Below are positions 51,912-61,594 of a stretch of 64,000 nucleotides of DNA, one piece after another. The notes below the pieces were generated by a model, which had not been told where the DNA came from, made no database searches, and worked only from the letters and a program-made list of their open reading frames with translations. Position 1 is the first letter of the stretch. Each line of letters opens with the position of its first letter. The DNA is from Flavobacteriales bacterium (GTDB lineage: Bacteria; Bacteroidota; Bacteroidia; Flavobacteriales_D; Sanyastnellaceae). The stretch spans positions 79,760-143,759 of the forward strand of contig JAKVAX010000009.1 of the NCBI GenBank assembly GCA_022447625.1, written 5' to 3'. A program made the position numbers and the translations under genes.

Positions 51912-53825
51912 ATGAGTAAAATTATTGGAATCGACCTAGGAACAACCAACTCCTGTGTAGCAGTGATGGAAGGTAATGAGCCAGTGGTCATTGCAAATAG
52001 CGAAGGAAAACGCACTACCCCTTCTATGGTAGCCTTCGTTGATGGTGGAGAGCGTAAAGTAGGTGACCCGGCGAAGCGTCAGGCGATCACTAACCCAACG
52101 AAGACGATCTTCTCGATTAAGCGTTTCATGGGGCAGTCTTTCGCCGAGACTACGATAGAGACAGGACGAGTTCCTTACGAAGTAGTGAAGGGAGACAACA
52201 ACACACCTCGTGTTAAGATTGACGATCGCATGTACACTCCACAGGAGATTTCTGCGATCGTTCTACAGAAAATGAAAAAGACAGCGGAAGACTACCTAGG
52301 TACTGACGTATCTGAGGCAGTGATTACCGTTCCTGCATACTTCAACGATGCACAGCGCCAAGCGACAGTAGAAGCCGGTGAGATTGCTGGATTGAAAGTA
52401 AAACGTATCATCAACGAGCCTACAGCAGCAGCTTTGGCCTACGGTCTTGACAAGAAGACAGTAGATCAGAAGATCGTTGTATTTGACCTTGGTGGAGGTA
52501 CACACGATGTTTCTATCCTTGAACTAGGAGACGGAGTATTCGAAGTACTATCTACAGACGGAGACACGCACCTCGGTGGTGACGACTTCGACCAGGTGAT
52601 CATCGATTGGTTGGTACAAGAGTTCAAAGACGAGAATGGAAACCTCGATCTAACTAAAGATCCGATGGCCCTTCAACGTCTAAAAGAAGCAGCTGAGAAA
52701 GCGAAGATCGAGTTGTCGAGCACTTCTTCAACTGAGATCAACCTTCCATACATCATGCCAGTTGACGGTGTGCCTAAGCACTTGGTTCGTTCTATGTCTC
52801 GTGCAAAGTTCGAGCAGTTGGCTGATTCATTGATCAAGCGTACTATCGAGCCTTGTGAAACAGCATTGAAGAACGCTGGATTGAGCAAGTCAGATATCGA
52901 CGAAGTCATCTTGGTTGGTGGTTCTACACGTATTCCTTCGGTTCAAGAGGCAGTACAGAAGTACTTCGGAAAAGAGCCTTCAAAAGGAGTAAACCCAGAT
53001 GAGGTAGTAGCTGTAGGAGCTGCAATCCAAGGGGGTGTATTGACTGGTGAAGTAAAAGACGTTCTTCTTCTTGACGTAACGCCACTTTCATTGGGTATCG
53101 AAACAATGGGTGGAGTATTCACGAAATTGATCGACGCAAACACAACCATCCCAACGAAGAAGTCAGAGACCTTCTCTACTGCTTCTGACAATCAACCTTC
53201 TGTTGAGATTCACGTGCTTCAAGGAGAACGTTCAATGGCTGCGCACAACCGCACAATCGGACGATTCCACTTGGATGGACTTCCACCAGCACCACGAGGT
53301 ATCCCTCAGATCGAAGTGACATTCGATATTGATGCGAACGGAATCATCAACGTAAGCGCGAAAGACAAAGCGACAAACAAAGAGCAGAGCATCCGCATCG
53401 AGGCATCTTCAGGATTGACTGATGATGAAATTGAACGCATGAAGAATGAAGCGGAAGCGAATGCTGAGTCTGATCGCAAAGCAAAAGAGCAAGCAGATAT
53501 CATCAACCAAGCTGACAGCTTGATTTTCCAAACGGAGAAGCAGTTGAAAGAGTACGGTGATAAGATCCCTGCAGACAAGAAGCAGCCGATCGAAGATGCG
53601 TTGGCGGAGCTGAAAACAGCTTACGAAACGAAAGATCCAGATCAGATCAAGCCTGCCACTGAAAAGCTCAACACTGCATTCCAAGCAGCTAGCCAAGACA
53701 TGTACAACGCTGCGCAAGCAGACCAAGGACAAGCGCAAGGCGGAGCTGAGGAACCAGCAGCAGACGGAGGAAGCGACGAAGAAGTAACAGACGTCGATTT
53801 CGAAGAAGTCAACGACGATAAGTAA
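51912..53825 (+). CDS. dnaK: Hsp70 chaperone DnaK
   Basis: A 637-residue chaperone of normal length. [14 protein letters not shown] near residues 5-18, [12 protein letters not shown] near 195-206 and [11 protein letters not shown] near 335 form the ATPase domain. [12 protein letters not shown] links to the substrate domain. The helical lid ends in [12 protein letters not shown], the EEVD-like tail of bacterial DnaK. It binds unfolded proteins with DnaJ and GrpE, neither of which is encoded nearby. A strong terminator follows. Confidence 0.98.
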   Translation: MSKIIGIDLGTTNSCVAVMEGNEPVVIANSEGKRTTPSMVAFVDGGERKVGDPAKRQAITNPTKTIFSIKRFMGQSFAETTIETGRVPYEVVKGDNNTPRVKIDDRMYTPQEISAIVLQKMKKTAEDYLGTDVSEAVITVPAYFNDAQRQATVEAGEIAGLKVKRIINEPTAAALAYGLDKKTVDQKIVVFDLGGGTHDVSILELGDGVFEVLSTDGDTHLGGDDFDQVIIDWLVQEFKDENGNLDLTKDPMALQRLKEAAEKAKIELSSTSSTEINLPYIMPVDGVPKHLVRSMSRAKFEQLADSLIKRTIEPCETALKNAGLSKSDIDEVILVGGSTRIPSVQEAVQKYFGKEPSKGVNPDEVVAVGAAIQGGVLTGEVKDVLLLDVTPLSLGIETMGGVFTKLIDANTTIPTKKSETFSTASDNQPSVEIHVLQGERSMAAHNRTIGRFHLDGLPPAPRGIPQIEVTFDIDANGIINVSAKDKATNKEQSIRIEASSGLTDDEIERMKNEAEANAESDRKAKEQADIINQADSLIFQTEKQLKEYGDKIPADKKQPIEDALAELKTAYETKDPDQIKPATEKLNTAFQAASQDMYNAAQADQGQAQGGAEEPAADGGSDEEVTDVDFEEVNDDK

Positions 53826-53848
53826 TCGTCGCACACATAAGAAGAAGT

Positions 53849-53875
53849 AAGTCCCGCTTTATGCGGGACTTTTTC
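53849..53875 (+). terminator. Rho-independent terminator after dnaK
   Basis: AAGTCCCGC and GCGGGACTT form a perfect nine-pair stem around TTTAT, followed by TTTTC. Confidence 0.92.
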
Positions 53876-53975
53876 TTTGTGAATAACTACGGATGTAACT
53901 TCTTGAGATTTTTACGTCACAAGGGTAAAAATCACTTAATATTGATTGAGAAACCTTAATCGAAACACTGCAGAT

Positions 53976-54377
53976 ATGTTAAAAGAATTCAAGAGTTTTA
54001 TTAGCAAAGGAAACGTGCTTGATATGGCCGTAGGTCTGATCATGGCAACTTACTTTGGAGCTATTGTGAAGTCGTTCGTGAACGACATCCTTATGCCACC
54101 AATTGGCCGGGCAATTGGGAATGTTGACTTCAACGAACTTAAACTTAAAATAGCCGAGAATACAGCTGACGATGGGACCCTAAATGCTGTATACATTAAT
54201 TGGGGAACCTTTATTAATACTATTATTACTTTCATCATTGTTGCACTCGCCATTTTCCTTGTTATTAAGGCATACAACAACATGCAAAAGAAAGAAGAAG
54301 AAGCCCCTGCAGCTCCTCCAGCACCTTCAAACGAAGAAGTGCTTCTTGGAGAGATTCGCGACCTTCTCAAGAAATAA
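53976..54377 (+). CDS. mscL: Large-conductance mechanosensitive channel
   Basis: A 133-residue protein from the ATG at 53976 (an upstream TTG-like reading adds ten residues not found in the family). L-K-E-F-K-S-F-I-S-K-G-N-V-L-D-M-A-V-G is the amphipathic N-helix and first pore helix, and I-I-T-F-I-I-V-A-L-A-I-F-L-V-I the second membrane helix. The C-terminal helix ends in E-V-L-L-G-E-I-R-D-L-L. MscL opens under high membrane tension and releases solutes on osmotic downshock. It is a single-gene unit between two terminators. Confidence 0.96.
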   Translation: MLKEFKSFISKGNVLDMAVGLIMATYFGAIVKSFVNDILMPPIGRAIGNVDFNELKLKIAENTADDGTLNAVYINWGTFINTIITFIIVALAIFLVIKAYNNMQKKEEEAPAAPPAPSNEEVLLGEIRDLLKK

Positions 54378-54378
54378 G

Positions 54379-54397
54379 CGAAAACCCATGGTTTTCG
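54379..54397 (+). other. Perfect hairpin directly after mscL
   Basis: CGAAAACC and GGTTTTCG form an eight-pair stem with a CAT loop, one base after the mscL stop. It lacks a T tract and precedes the true terminator by five bases, so it may stabilise the message's 3' end. Confidence 0.6.
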
Positions 54398-54401
54398 AAC
54401 C

Positions 54402-54434
54402 AAAAGGGAATACTTCACGGTATTCCCTTTTTTG
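54402..54434 (+). terminator. Rho-independent terminator after mscL
   Basis: AAAAGGGAATAC and GTATTCCCTTTT form a perfect twelve-pair stem around TTCACG, with a T run on the right. Confidence 0.9.
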
Positions 54435-54501
54435 TGACGTTTCTGATACAACCCTCCGCAAGTTCTGAACTAAATTGCGCTGCAAATGTTAGCCTCCTGA
54501 A

Positions 54502-56799
54502 ATGTGGGAAGAACACAAGTTGAAACGGATAGCACGTATCGGATTAATAGCCATCATGGCTATCTCTGTCCTCTGTATCTGGCTGAGTTCACAACTCGGT
54601 TTCGATTACAATTTCGAAAACTTTCTTCCGCACGGAGAACCTGAAACAGAGTTTTTCTTTGAATACCGAAGCTACTTTGAGAACGACAACGACTTTATGA
54701 TCGTTGGACTCAAGAATGATGAGGGTGTTTTCCAGTCTGACTTCTTAAAACGCGCTGATTCCCTCGCGAGAGAGATTGAAAAAGTAGCGCACATTGACAC
54801 GGTCATCTCCCCTACGCGTCTTACTGAGGCCTTGCGTGATCCGCTCATAGGAACGGTTTTCCAGAAACCGCTACTTCGAATTGATGACAATGCTATGCTA
54901 CAAATCGATAGCACGCGCATTTGGGATCGCGGTGAAATGATTGGTACGCTTTTCGCTGAGGACGGAAAGTCGATTGCTTTTCAAATTAAGCATACGCAGT
55001 ACCTCTCCAAAGAAGCATGTGATACCCTTTCCATCGTCATGCAAGACTTGGTATACAACTCTTCTTTTGACGAAGCCCACGTGGTTGGTCGCGCGATAGG
55101 CCAGACTTACTACGTAGGGGTTATGCAGATGGAGGTAGCAATATTTATCTCCCTCGGACTCATTCTCATCATCATTTTCCTTTGGATCTCATTTCGCTCT
55201 GCTTGGGGAATTTGGGTGCCTGTGACAGTGGTCATGCTGAGTGTGCTCTGGATCCTCGGGTTCATGAAACTAACCGGCAAATCGATTGACTTGATGTTGA
55301 TCGTATTACCAACCATCATCTTCGTGGTTGGGATGAGTGATGTTGTACACGTGCTCACGAAATACTATGATGAACTACGCCGAGGCAAACCGAAGATAGA
55401 AGCCATCAAAGTGTCGTTCCGTGAGATCGGTATTGCTACTTTCTTGACTTCATTAACTACGGCTATCGGGTTCCTGACCTTGATGACTTCAAGCATTCGT
55501 CCGATTGCTCAGTTTGGTCAAACCACTGCTGTTGGTGTGTTCCTTGCCTACATCCTAGCTTATACGCTGCTACCAGCAGTGCTTATTCTATCGAAAGCTC
55601 CGAAGCTGAACGACCAGAAAGAGAATAAGATCTTCTGGACACGTCAACTCAGAAAGAGTTTCCGCTGGACTATCAAGCACAAGCTTTCCATCATCATTGG
55701 ATCGGTGGTGTTGATTGCGATTTCCATCTTCGGAATGAGCCGTATTCAAGTGAACAACTTCATCCTTGAAGACCTCAGAGAAGGTGACGAATTGAAGAAG
55801 GAGTTCACCTATTTCGAAGAGAACTTTTCTGGTGCTCGCCCGTTCGAAATGGCGATTTTGTTGGAAGACTCGACAGACATCTTTGATAAGGATGTGCTGA
55901 ACCAGCTTGACCAGGTAGATACCTTCCTTGAAGAGGTTTATGGCGTTGGAACCGTATTCTCGCCGGCTCGTTTTATCAAGCTAGGTTACCGCCAAATGAA
56001 CGGTGGAAATATGCGATTCAATGTCATTCCTGATAACCAAGGACAAATTGATCGTCTGGTCACGCTAGCAAGTAGATATGATAAAGACAGTCTGATGTCG
56101 TTGTATGTCAATCAAGAGGCAGGTGTGGCTAGAATCAGCGGAAAGGTTGGTGACTTAGGTGCGAAACACTTCGAGGCACGCAATGCTGAACTCGAGCAGT
56201 TCTTAGCTTCCGAAATACCTAACGCTCCGTTCGAATTGCGCGTGACAGGAACACCGATGTTGATCGACATGAACAACCGCACACTGGCTGTGGATATGAC
56301 AGGCGGACTTATCATCGCTTTCCTTGTGGTGGCGTTGATTGTGGGCTTGATGTTCCGAAATGTCAAGATGGTCTTAATTTGCTTGATCCCGAACTTCCTT
56401 CCTCTCTTGCTCATCGCGGCCTTTATGGGCTTTAACGGGATTGACTTGAAAGTTTCTACCTCAATCATCTTCACCATCGCCTTTGGTATCGCCGTCGACG
56501 ATACCATACACTTCATGTCGAAATTCAGGCTGGAGTTATCTAAAGGAAGAACTGTTGGATACGCATTGAAGCGCACTTACCTTGATACAGGTAAGGCAAT
56601 CATCGTAACCAGTATCATCCTTTGTGGTGGGTTCATGACATTGATTCTGTCTGACTTTCTTGGAACATTCTATATCGGACTCATGGTGAGTATGACGCTT
56701 GTCTTTGCTGTCTTTGCTGACTTGTTGTTGCTCCCGGTATTGATCATGTACTTTTTCAAGCAAAAGCCAGCAGCGATTCAGGCAGAATCGACCCGTTGA
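54502..56799 (+). CDS. RND-superfamily exporter (MMPL/patched type)
   Basis: A 765-residue inner-membrane protein with twelve predicted helices in two repeats. The first helix (I-G-L-I-A-I-M-A-I-S-V-L-C-I-W) is followed by a periplasmic domain of about 170 residues, then a five-helix bundle. The plan repeats from helix 7 near 385. F-V-V-G-M-S-D-V-V-H-V near 273 and F-G-I-A-V-D-D-T-I-H-F near 655 are the paired motifs with Asp residues that carry protons. G-F-L-T-L-M-T-S follows the first. Related proteins export lipids or hopanoids. No membrane-fusion or outer-membrane factor gene is adjacent, which also fits a lipid exporter. Confidence 0.88.
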   Translation: MWEEHKLKRIARIGLIAIMAISVLCIWLSSQLGFDYNFENFLPHGEPETEFFFEYRSYFENDNDFMIVGLKNDEGVFQSDFLKRADSLAREIEKVAHIDTVISPTRLTEALRDPLIGTVFQKPLLRIDDNAMLQIDSTRIWDRGEMIGTLFAEDGKSIAFQIKHTQYLSKEACDTLSIVMQDLVYNSSFDEAHVVGRAIGQTYYVGVMQMEVAIFISLGLILIIIFLWISFRSAWGIWVPVTVVMLSVLWILGFMKLTGKSIDLMLIVLPTIIFVVGMSDVVHVLTKYYDELRRGKPKIEAIKVSFREIGIATFLTSLTTAIGFLTLMTSSIRPIAQFGQTTAVGVFLAYILAYTLLPAVLILSKAPKLNDQKENKIFWTRQLRKSFRWTIKHKLSIIIGSVVLIAISIFGMSRIQVNNFILEDLREGDELKKEFTYFEENFSGARPFEMAILLEDSTDIFDKDVLNQLDQVDTFLEEVYGVGTVFSPARFIKLGYRQMNGGNMRFNVIPDNQGQIDRLVTLASRYDKDSLMSLYVNQEAGVARISGKVGDLGAKHFEARNAELEQFLASEIPNAPFELRVTGTPMLIDMNNRTLAVDMTGGLIIAFLVVALIVGLMFRNVKMVLICLIPNFLPLLLIAAFMGFNGIDLKVSTSIIFTIAFGIAVDDTIHFMSKFRLELSKGRTVGYALKRTYLDTGKAIIVTSIILCGGFMTLILSDFLGTFYIGLMVSMTLVFAVFADLLLLPVLIMYFFKQKPAAIQAESTR

Positions 56800-56860
56800 T
56801 TTTATTCACGACTTGTCGCAATGACAGTGCTTTTTCCGTACTTCGTATTCCTTTCCATCA

Positions 56861-58102
56861 ATGACTATGGCAAGAGTTAGACCTTTCAAAGCATTTCGTC
56901 CTACGCCGAACAAAGTGCACCTTGTAGCATCGCGTAGTTATGTGACCTATTCCGAGTGGCAGCTTCGCGATAAGCTCGAGAATAATCCGTTCACTTTCAT
57001 CCATATCATCAATCCAGATTATAACGAAGAACAGCCATCTGAACCGGCCTCTCAAGAACGTTTTCAGAAAGTGCGTCAGCGTTATGAGGAGTTTATTGAT
57101 GAAGAGTTTTTCGTTCAAGACGACCAACCGTCTTACTATATCTACCGCCAGAGTAAGCACGATTTAGATTGCATCGGAGTGATCTCCGTTGTTCACGCTG
57201 ACGATTACCGCAACGGCACCATTAAGATTCACGAACCAACCCTTTCCGCTCGTGAAGAGCTCTTTGCGAATTACTTGGACGCTACAAGCTTTAATGCTGA
57301 GCCAACCTTGATGAGTCATGAAGATCTTCCTGAGGTCAACGCCTTCTATCAAGAGGTAATGCAACGACCTTGCGAGTATGATTACATGACCACTGACCGT
57401 GTTGAACATCAGTTCTGGTTGATTGATGACCCGAAAGAAGTGACTTTCTTGACAGACGCGTTTTCTAGAATTGAATCGCTCTACATTGCTGATGGGCATC
57501 ACCGCAGCGCTTCTGCTGTTCTTTTGGCTGAACGCCGAAGAGCTCAGGCTTCAACAGAAGATGAACTCGGAAGTGATTACTTCATGAGCTACATGATTCC
57601 TGCTTCAGCTTTGGTCATTCATGGATATCACCGATTGGTACGTGATTTAAATGGCCTGCAGCCTGAAGAATTCGTGAGTGCCATTTCCGCGCTAACGAAA
57701 GTCACACCACTTGAGGAAAAAGAGCAACTACCAAAAGTTGGAACCATCGACATGTACGTTCATGAACGTTGGTACCGACTTGATTTCTCAGACCAGATAG
57801 ACCTATCAACCCCTGACAGCGCCTGGTTAACCTCACATATCTTTAAGCCAATTTTAGGCATTGGAGACCTACGCAGCGATTCGAGAATCGCTTTCGAACC
57901 AGAAACTTCTGGGATTGAGACGTTGGCATCAATGGTCGATGATGGAAGATTCGCTTGTGCATTCATCCTCCACCCTGTTCCGTTCGATCAATTGAAGATG
58001 GTGTCAGATCTGAATCAATGCATGCCTCCAAAAAGCACATGGATCGAACCAAAATTACGCAGCGGACTTACTATTTACGATTTCTCAGACCAAAATTCAT
58101 GA
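56861..58102 (+). CDS. DUF1015 family protein
   Basis: A 413-residue protein of the DUF1015 family (a second ATG at codon 3 is also plausible). V-R-P-F-K-A-F-R-P near residue 5, I-N-P-D near 49, Y-Y-I-Y-R-Q near 90, and I-A-D-G-H-H-R-S-A-S-A near 208-218 are conserved words. D-G-H-H-R-S resembles the nucleotide site of ParB/SerK-like kinases. Archaeal relatives phosphorylate free serine with ADP, but that activity is not proven for bacterial members. The hairpin at 57685 is the only one in reverse orientation to its gene. The stop overlaps the PLP-binding protein start (ATGA). Confidence 0.87.
   Translation: MTMARVRPFKAFRPTPNKVHLVASRSYVTYSEWQLRDKLENNPFTFIHIINPDYNEEQPSEPASQERFQKVRQRYEEFIDEEFFVQDDQPSYYIYRQSKHDLDCIGVISVVHADDYRNGTIKIHEPTLSAREELFANYLDATSFNAEPTLMSHEDLPEVNAFYQEVMQRPCEYDYMTTDRVEHQFWLIDDPKEVTFLTDAFSRIESLYIADGHHRSASAVLLAERRRAQASTEDELGSDYFMSYMIPASALVIHGYHRLVRDLNGLQPEEFVSAISALTKVTPLEEKEQLPKVGTIDMYVHERWYRLDFSDQIDLSTPDSAWLTSHIFKPILGIGDLRSDSRIAFEPETSGIETLASMVDDGRFACAFILHPVPFDQLKMVSDLNQCMPPKSTWIEPKLRSGLTIYDFSDQNS
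57685..57700 (+). repeat. Dispersed hairpin element, copy 15 (reverse orientation)
   Basis: Reads TTCCGC-GCTA-ACGAAA on the coding strand of the DUF1015 gene, one mismatch from consensus; translated I-S-A-L-T-K. It is the only in-gene copy with the TTCCGC strand as coding strand. Confidence 0.65.
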
Positions 58103-58779
58103 CAGCAGTAGCCAAGGATATTCAATCGAACCTAACTCAGATTAAAGACAGTTTGCCTGAGCATGTGACCTTGGTCGCGGTTTCAAAGACTCATCCCGTT
58201 GACGCAATTGAGGCGGCTTATGCCACGGGTCAGCGCATTTTCGGTGAGAACAAGGTGCAAGACATGGTGGCCAAATATGAGACCATGGCGAAGGATATTC
58301 AGTGGCATCTCATCGGACACCTGCAGACGAATAAGGTGAAGTACATCGCCCCTTTCGTATCCATGATTCACGCGGTAGATAGTGAGAAGCTTCTTTCCGA
58401 GATTAACAAACGCGCAAAGGCCAACGACCGAGTGATTGATGTGCTTCTTCAACTGCACATTGCTCAGGAATCTACCAAGTTCGGAATGAACGATGATGAA
58501 CTGAATCAGCTACTTGAAGTGATTTCTACTTATGAAAACGTGCGCGTTCGAGGGTTGATGGGGATGGCAACCTTCACGGATGATGAGTCTCAGGTGGCTC
58601 AAGAATTCCAAAGTTTGAAAGTGCGGTTTGATGCGGTTCAAGCGAAAGGTCTGGCGAGCTTGACTCAATTTGACACCTTGTCTATGGGTATGAGTGGTGA
58701 TTATTCTATCGCTATCGCGGAAGGAAGTACGATGGTCAGAGTGGGTTCTAGCATATTTGGTCAACGTCATTACGGGTGA
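58099..58779 (+). CDS. PLP homeostasis protein (YggS/PLPBP family)
   Basis: A 226-residue single-domain alanine-racemase-fold protein; the ATG at 58099 overlaps the DUF1015 stop. L-V-A-V-S-K-T-H-P near residues 25-33 holds the PLP Lys. F-G-E-N-K-V-Q-D near 50, H-L-I-G-H-L-Q-T-N-K near 73-82 and G-M-S-G-D-Y-S-I-A-I-A-E-G-S-T-M-V-R near 197-214 are family signatures. It has no enzyme activity but buffers and delivers PLP and affects amino-acid pools. The hairpin-like word at 58707 falls in the conserved tail, so it may be chance. Confidence 0.95.
   Translation: MTAVAKDIQSNLTQIKDSLPEHVTLVAVSKTHPVDAIEAAYATGQRIFGENKVQDMVAKYETMAKDIQWHLIGHLQTNKVKYIAPFVSMIHAVDSEKLLSEINKRAKANDRVIDVLLQLHIAQESTKFGMNDDELNQLLEVISTYENVRVRGLMGMATFTDDESQVAQEFQSLKVRFDAVQAKGLASLTQFDTLSMGMSGDYSIAIAEGSTMVRVGSSIFGQRHYG
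58707..58722 (-). repeat. Dispersed hairpin element, copy 16 (variant, possibly chance)
   Basis: Coding strand reads TATCGC-TATC-GCGGAA in a conserved peptide of the PLP-binding protein (I-A-I-A-E-G-S-T). Protein constraint could create the match. Confidence 0.4.
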
Positions 58780-59000
58780 ACGATCGCTATCTCAAAATAT
58801 ACCTCGTCTTACTCCCGATTGTTGTGGGGGTGTCATACTACATCACAGGACGAATTCGTCTCCGAGCGCAGCAACTCGCTGAAAACGACATGGAGGTGAA
58901 AACAGATGCAACAGGACTGATCTATTCCCTGGTCATTGCCGCGGCATTCTCTATTCTATATTGGATTGTGGTGAAGGACCTCACCAAGAAACAGAGCTAA
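58776..59000 (+). CDS. Small membrane protein of unknown function
   Basis: A 74-residue protein from a GTG that overlaps the preceding stop (GTGA). Two hydrophobic segments (I-Y-L-V-L-L-P-I-V-V-G-V-S-Y-Y-I, residues 8-23; L-I-Y-S-L-V-I-A-A-A-F-S-I-L-Y-W-I-V-V, 48-66) flank a charged loop. No family is recognised. It appears to be translated with the PLP-binding protein. Its end overlaps the convergent priA gene by four bases. Confidence 0.6.
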   Translation: MNDRYLKIYLVLLPIVVGVSYYITGRIRLRAQQLAENDMEVKTDATGLIYSLVIAAAFSILYWIVVKDLTKKQS

Positions 59001-61468
59001 GCGGGATCCACATCAGGAACAAAACGGATCGCTCTTTTTTCTTTGTCTTGACGGAAGTTGTCAATGGTGTCTTGCAGCACTTTTTTGAATTGTGCCGGTG
59101 AGGCTGTGCGTTCCACCTTCAGCAAGATATTCTGATGGTACTGATTATTGATACGTGCCACATAAGGAGCCTCCGGCCCCACGACACGATCGCCGAGATG
59201 CTGTCGCAGCTGTGCTGCCAACTCGTGCGCTGAAGCACGTAAAAAGCCCTCGTTTCGATGGCGCATATTTAGCTTGATCAATCTTGTATGCGGAGGATAC
59301 TTGTATTCCTTGCGTTCGATCACTTCCCTGCGATACATCGCATCATAATCGTTGTCGATCACTTGATGAATCACCCAGTGTTCCGGATCATAGGTTTGGA
59401 TGATCACCTTTCCGCGCTTGTGCTTTCGGCCGGCACGTCCTGCTACCTGCGTCATCAACTGGAAGGCGCGTTCATAGGCTCTGAAGTCTGGGAACTTGAG
59501 CATTTGATCAGCGTTCAAAACGCCTACTAACGAGACGCGCTCGAAGTCAAGCCCCTTCGTCACCATCTGTGTCCCCACGAGAATATCAATCTCATGCTGA
59601 TCAAAGCTTCTAAGGATGTTCTGATAAGCGTTCTTGCTTCGAGTGGTGTCCAAGTCCATTCTGGCTACACGAGCCTCAGGAAAGAGCTCTTTTAAGTCTT
59701 CTTCGATCTTCTCGGTTCCAAAACCAACGCTTCGGAGGTCATGGCTTCCGCATGCTTGACATTTGAGGGGCGGGCTTGAGGTGTAACCGCAGTAATGGCA
59801 ATTGAGGTGATGAACGTGTTTGTGGTAAGTCAAACTCACATCACATCGATCACACTCTGGAACCCAACCACAAGTATGACACTGCCAAAACGGAGAGTAC
59901 CCTCGTCGGTTTTGGAAGAGAATGATTTGTTCGTCGCGTTCCAATGCTTCCTTCATTTCTTCTAGGAGGAATGAAGTGAAATGAGACTTCATGGTTTTAC
60001 GCTGAAGCTCTTTGCGAATATTCGCTGTCAGGATCTCTGGTAAGACCACACCACCAAATCTGTGCTTCATCTCCACCAAGCCATATCGACCCTCTGTAGT
60101 ATTGAAGTAGCTTTCAATGGAAGGTGTCGCGCTTCCAAGGAGCACTTTTGCTTTGTGAAGCATCCCTAGCACCACCCCGGCATCTCGTCCGTTGTAACGC
60201 GGCGCTGGATCGTATTGCTTGAAGCTACTTTCATGTTCTTCATCCACGATGACCAAGCCCAATTTCCTAAAAGGCAAAAACACCGAAGAACGTGCCCCCA
60301 TGATAATGGAGTAGCTGTTCGCTTCCCCAGACATGGTTCTCTTCCAGGTCTCAGCTCTTTCTTGTTGATTGAACTTGGAGTGGAAGACGCCGATTTGGTC
60401 ACCGAAGTATTTTTGCAGTCGTTGAATCAGTTGCGTTGTCAACGCAATCTCAGGTAAGAGATAGAGCACCTGTTCTCCGCGTGCTATGCACTCTTCAATA
60501 AGCTTTACGTAAACCTCTGTTTTACCTGAACCGGTAACACCATGGAGCAAGACTACATCCTTGTCTTCGTAGTGATCTTTGATCTCTTGAAGTGCTCGTT
60601 GCTGATCTTCAGAAAGGTCCTTAATCTCTTGGTGTTCTCCTTTGAACGGACCAATTCGATCGATTTCGACGGTCTCGGTAACGAAAACCTCCTTTTCAAT
60701 GAGCTTCTTGGCTACCGTTGAATCAGCACCAGCCATTTTCTGCAAGGCCACCTTGCCAATCGAATGACCTTGTGTTTCTCGTTCTCTGAGGTAACAAAGC
60801 AAAAGCTCTGACTGCTTTCTTGCTCGCTTTTCGAGCTGATCAAACACCTCACTCAATAAGTCTTCATTCTCAAGTCGTGGGTGTAAGGAAAGGCGTTCCT
60901 CTGTCTTCGGTTTATAGCGATGCTTTAGTTCTTCTTCTGTGGTTGCAAAACCTTTTTCAATCAATGATTTGATGATGGGCTGAACCGTCTTAATCTCCAA
61001 GATCTCAGCGACCTCGGCGATTTCTAACACCTTGCGAAGCTCGAGGGCCTCCATCAATAAGAACTCTCGATCGGTCAGTGAACTAGCATCCAACTCCTCG
61101 ATATCTGGGTGAGCAACAATCTTGGTCTCACTAGCTAGCTTCAAGCTTGAAGGTAGTGCTGAACCAAGTACTTCACCCAAGGTACACATGTAGTATTCCG
61201 CCATCCATTCCCACAGACGCATCTGCTTCTTGGTCACAATCGGTACTTCATCGAGCAGCGACTCGATGTACTTGGCTTCATATGCTTGCGGGGGTTGATC
61301 GTGTACACGATGAACCACTGCAGTGTACAGTTTTGACCTACCGAGTTGGACCACCACTCGTTGACCGAATTGGACGTACCCCTCTAGTTCTCTAGGTACG
61401 CGGTACGTGAGAAGATTAGGGATCGCAATCGGAATTACGACATCGATGAAGGTAGCGAGTCCTGACAT
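58997..61468 (-). CDS. priA: Primosomal protein N' (replication restart helicase)
   Basis: An 823-residue protein, somewhat longer than E. coli PriA. The N-terminal DNA-binding domain (F-G-Q-R-V-V-V-Q-L-G-R near residue 32) is followed by Walker A H-G-V-T-G-S-G-K-T-E-V-Y near 309-320, motif II V-D-E-E-H-E-S-S-F, and the zinc sites C-H-T-C-G-W, C-D-R-C and C-H-Y-C-G-Y, C-Q-A-C near 535-580. Motifs V-VI include G-T-Q-M-V-T-K-G and V-A-G-R-A-G-R. PriA recognises stalled forks and reloads the replisome. It is convergent with the small membrane protein gene. Confidence 0.97.
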   Translation of the reverse strand: MSGLATFIDVVIPIAIPNLLTYRVPRELEGYVQFGQRVVVQLGRSKLYTAVVHRVHDQPPQAYEAKYIESLLDEVPIVTKKQMRLWEWMAEYYMCTLGEVLGSALPSSLKLASETKIVAHPDIEELDASSLTDREFLLMEALELRKVLEIAEVAEILEIKTVQPIIKSLIEKGFATTEEELKHRYKPKTEERLSLHPRLENEDLLSEVFDQLEKRARKQSELLLCYLRERETQGHSIGKVALQKMAGADSTVAKKLIEKEVFVTETVEIDRIGPFKGEHQEIKDLSEDQQRALQEIKDHYEDKDVVLLHGVTGSGKTEVYVKLIEECIARGEQVLYLLPEIALTTQLIQRLQKYFGDQIGVFHSKFNQQERAETWKRTMSGEANSYSIIMGARSSVFLPFRKLGLVIVDEEHESSFKQYDPAPRYNGRDAGVVLGMLHKAKVLLGSATPSIESYFNTTEGRYGLVEMKHRFGGVVLPEILTANIRKELQRKTMKSHFTSFLLEEMKEALERDEQIILFQNRRGYSPFWQCHTCGWVPECDRCDVSLTYHKHVHHLNCHYCGYTSSPPLKCQACGSHDLRSVGFGTEKIEEDLKELFPEARVARMDLDTTRSKNAYQNILRSFDQHEIDILVGTQMVTKGLDFERVSLVGVLNADQMLKFPDFRAYERAFQLMTQVAGRAGRKHKRGKVIIQTYDPEHWVIHQVIDNDYDAMYRREVIERKEYKYPPHTRLIKLNMRHRNEGFLRASAHELAAQLRQHLGDRVVGPEAPYVARINNQYHQNILLKVERTASPAQFKKVLQDTIDNFRQDKEKRAIRFVPDVDPA

Positions 61469-61544
61469 AATCGAACTTCGAAATTACACCAGATTTCATG
61501 CATTACCCAAGGTGTGGATAAAAGCTCATCACAATTGGTGCAAA

Positions 61545-61575
61545 GAAAAAGGCCCCGCAATCTGCGAGGCCTTTA
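61545..61575 (-). terminator. Rho-independent terminator of the HYR-repeat adhesin gene
   Basis: AAGGCCCCGCA and TGCGAGGCCTT pair around ATC (one mismatch). On the minus strand the T-rich flank (TTTTTC) follows the stem, so it ends the gene stopping at 61595. Confidence 0.85.
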
Positions 61576-61594
61576 TTAGATATGTTTTTCATCC

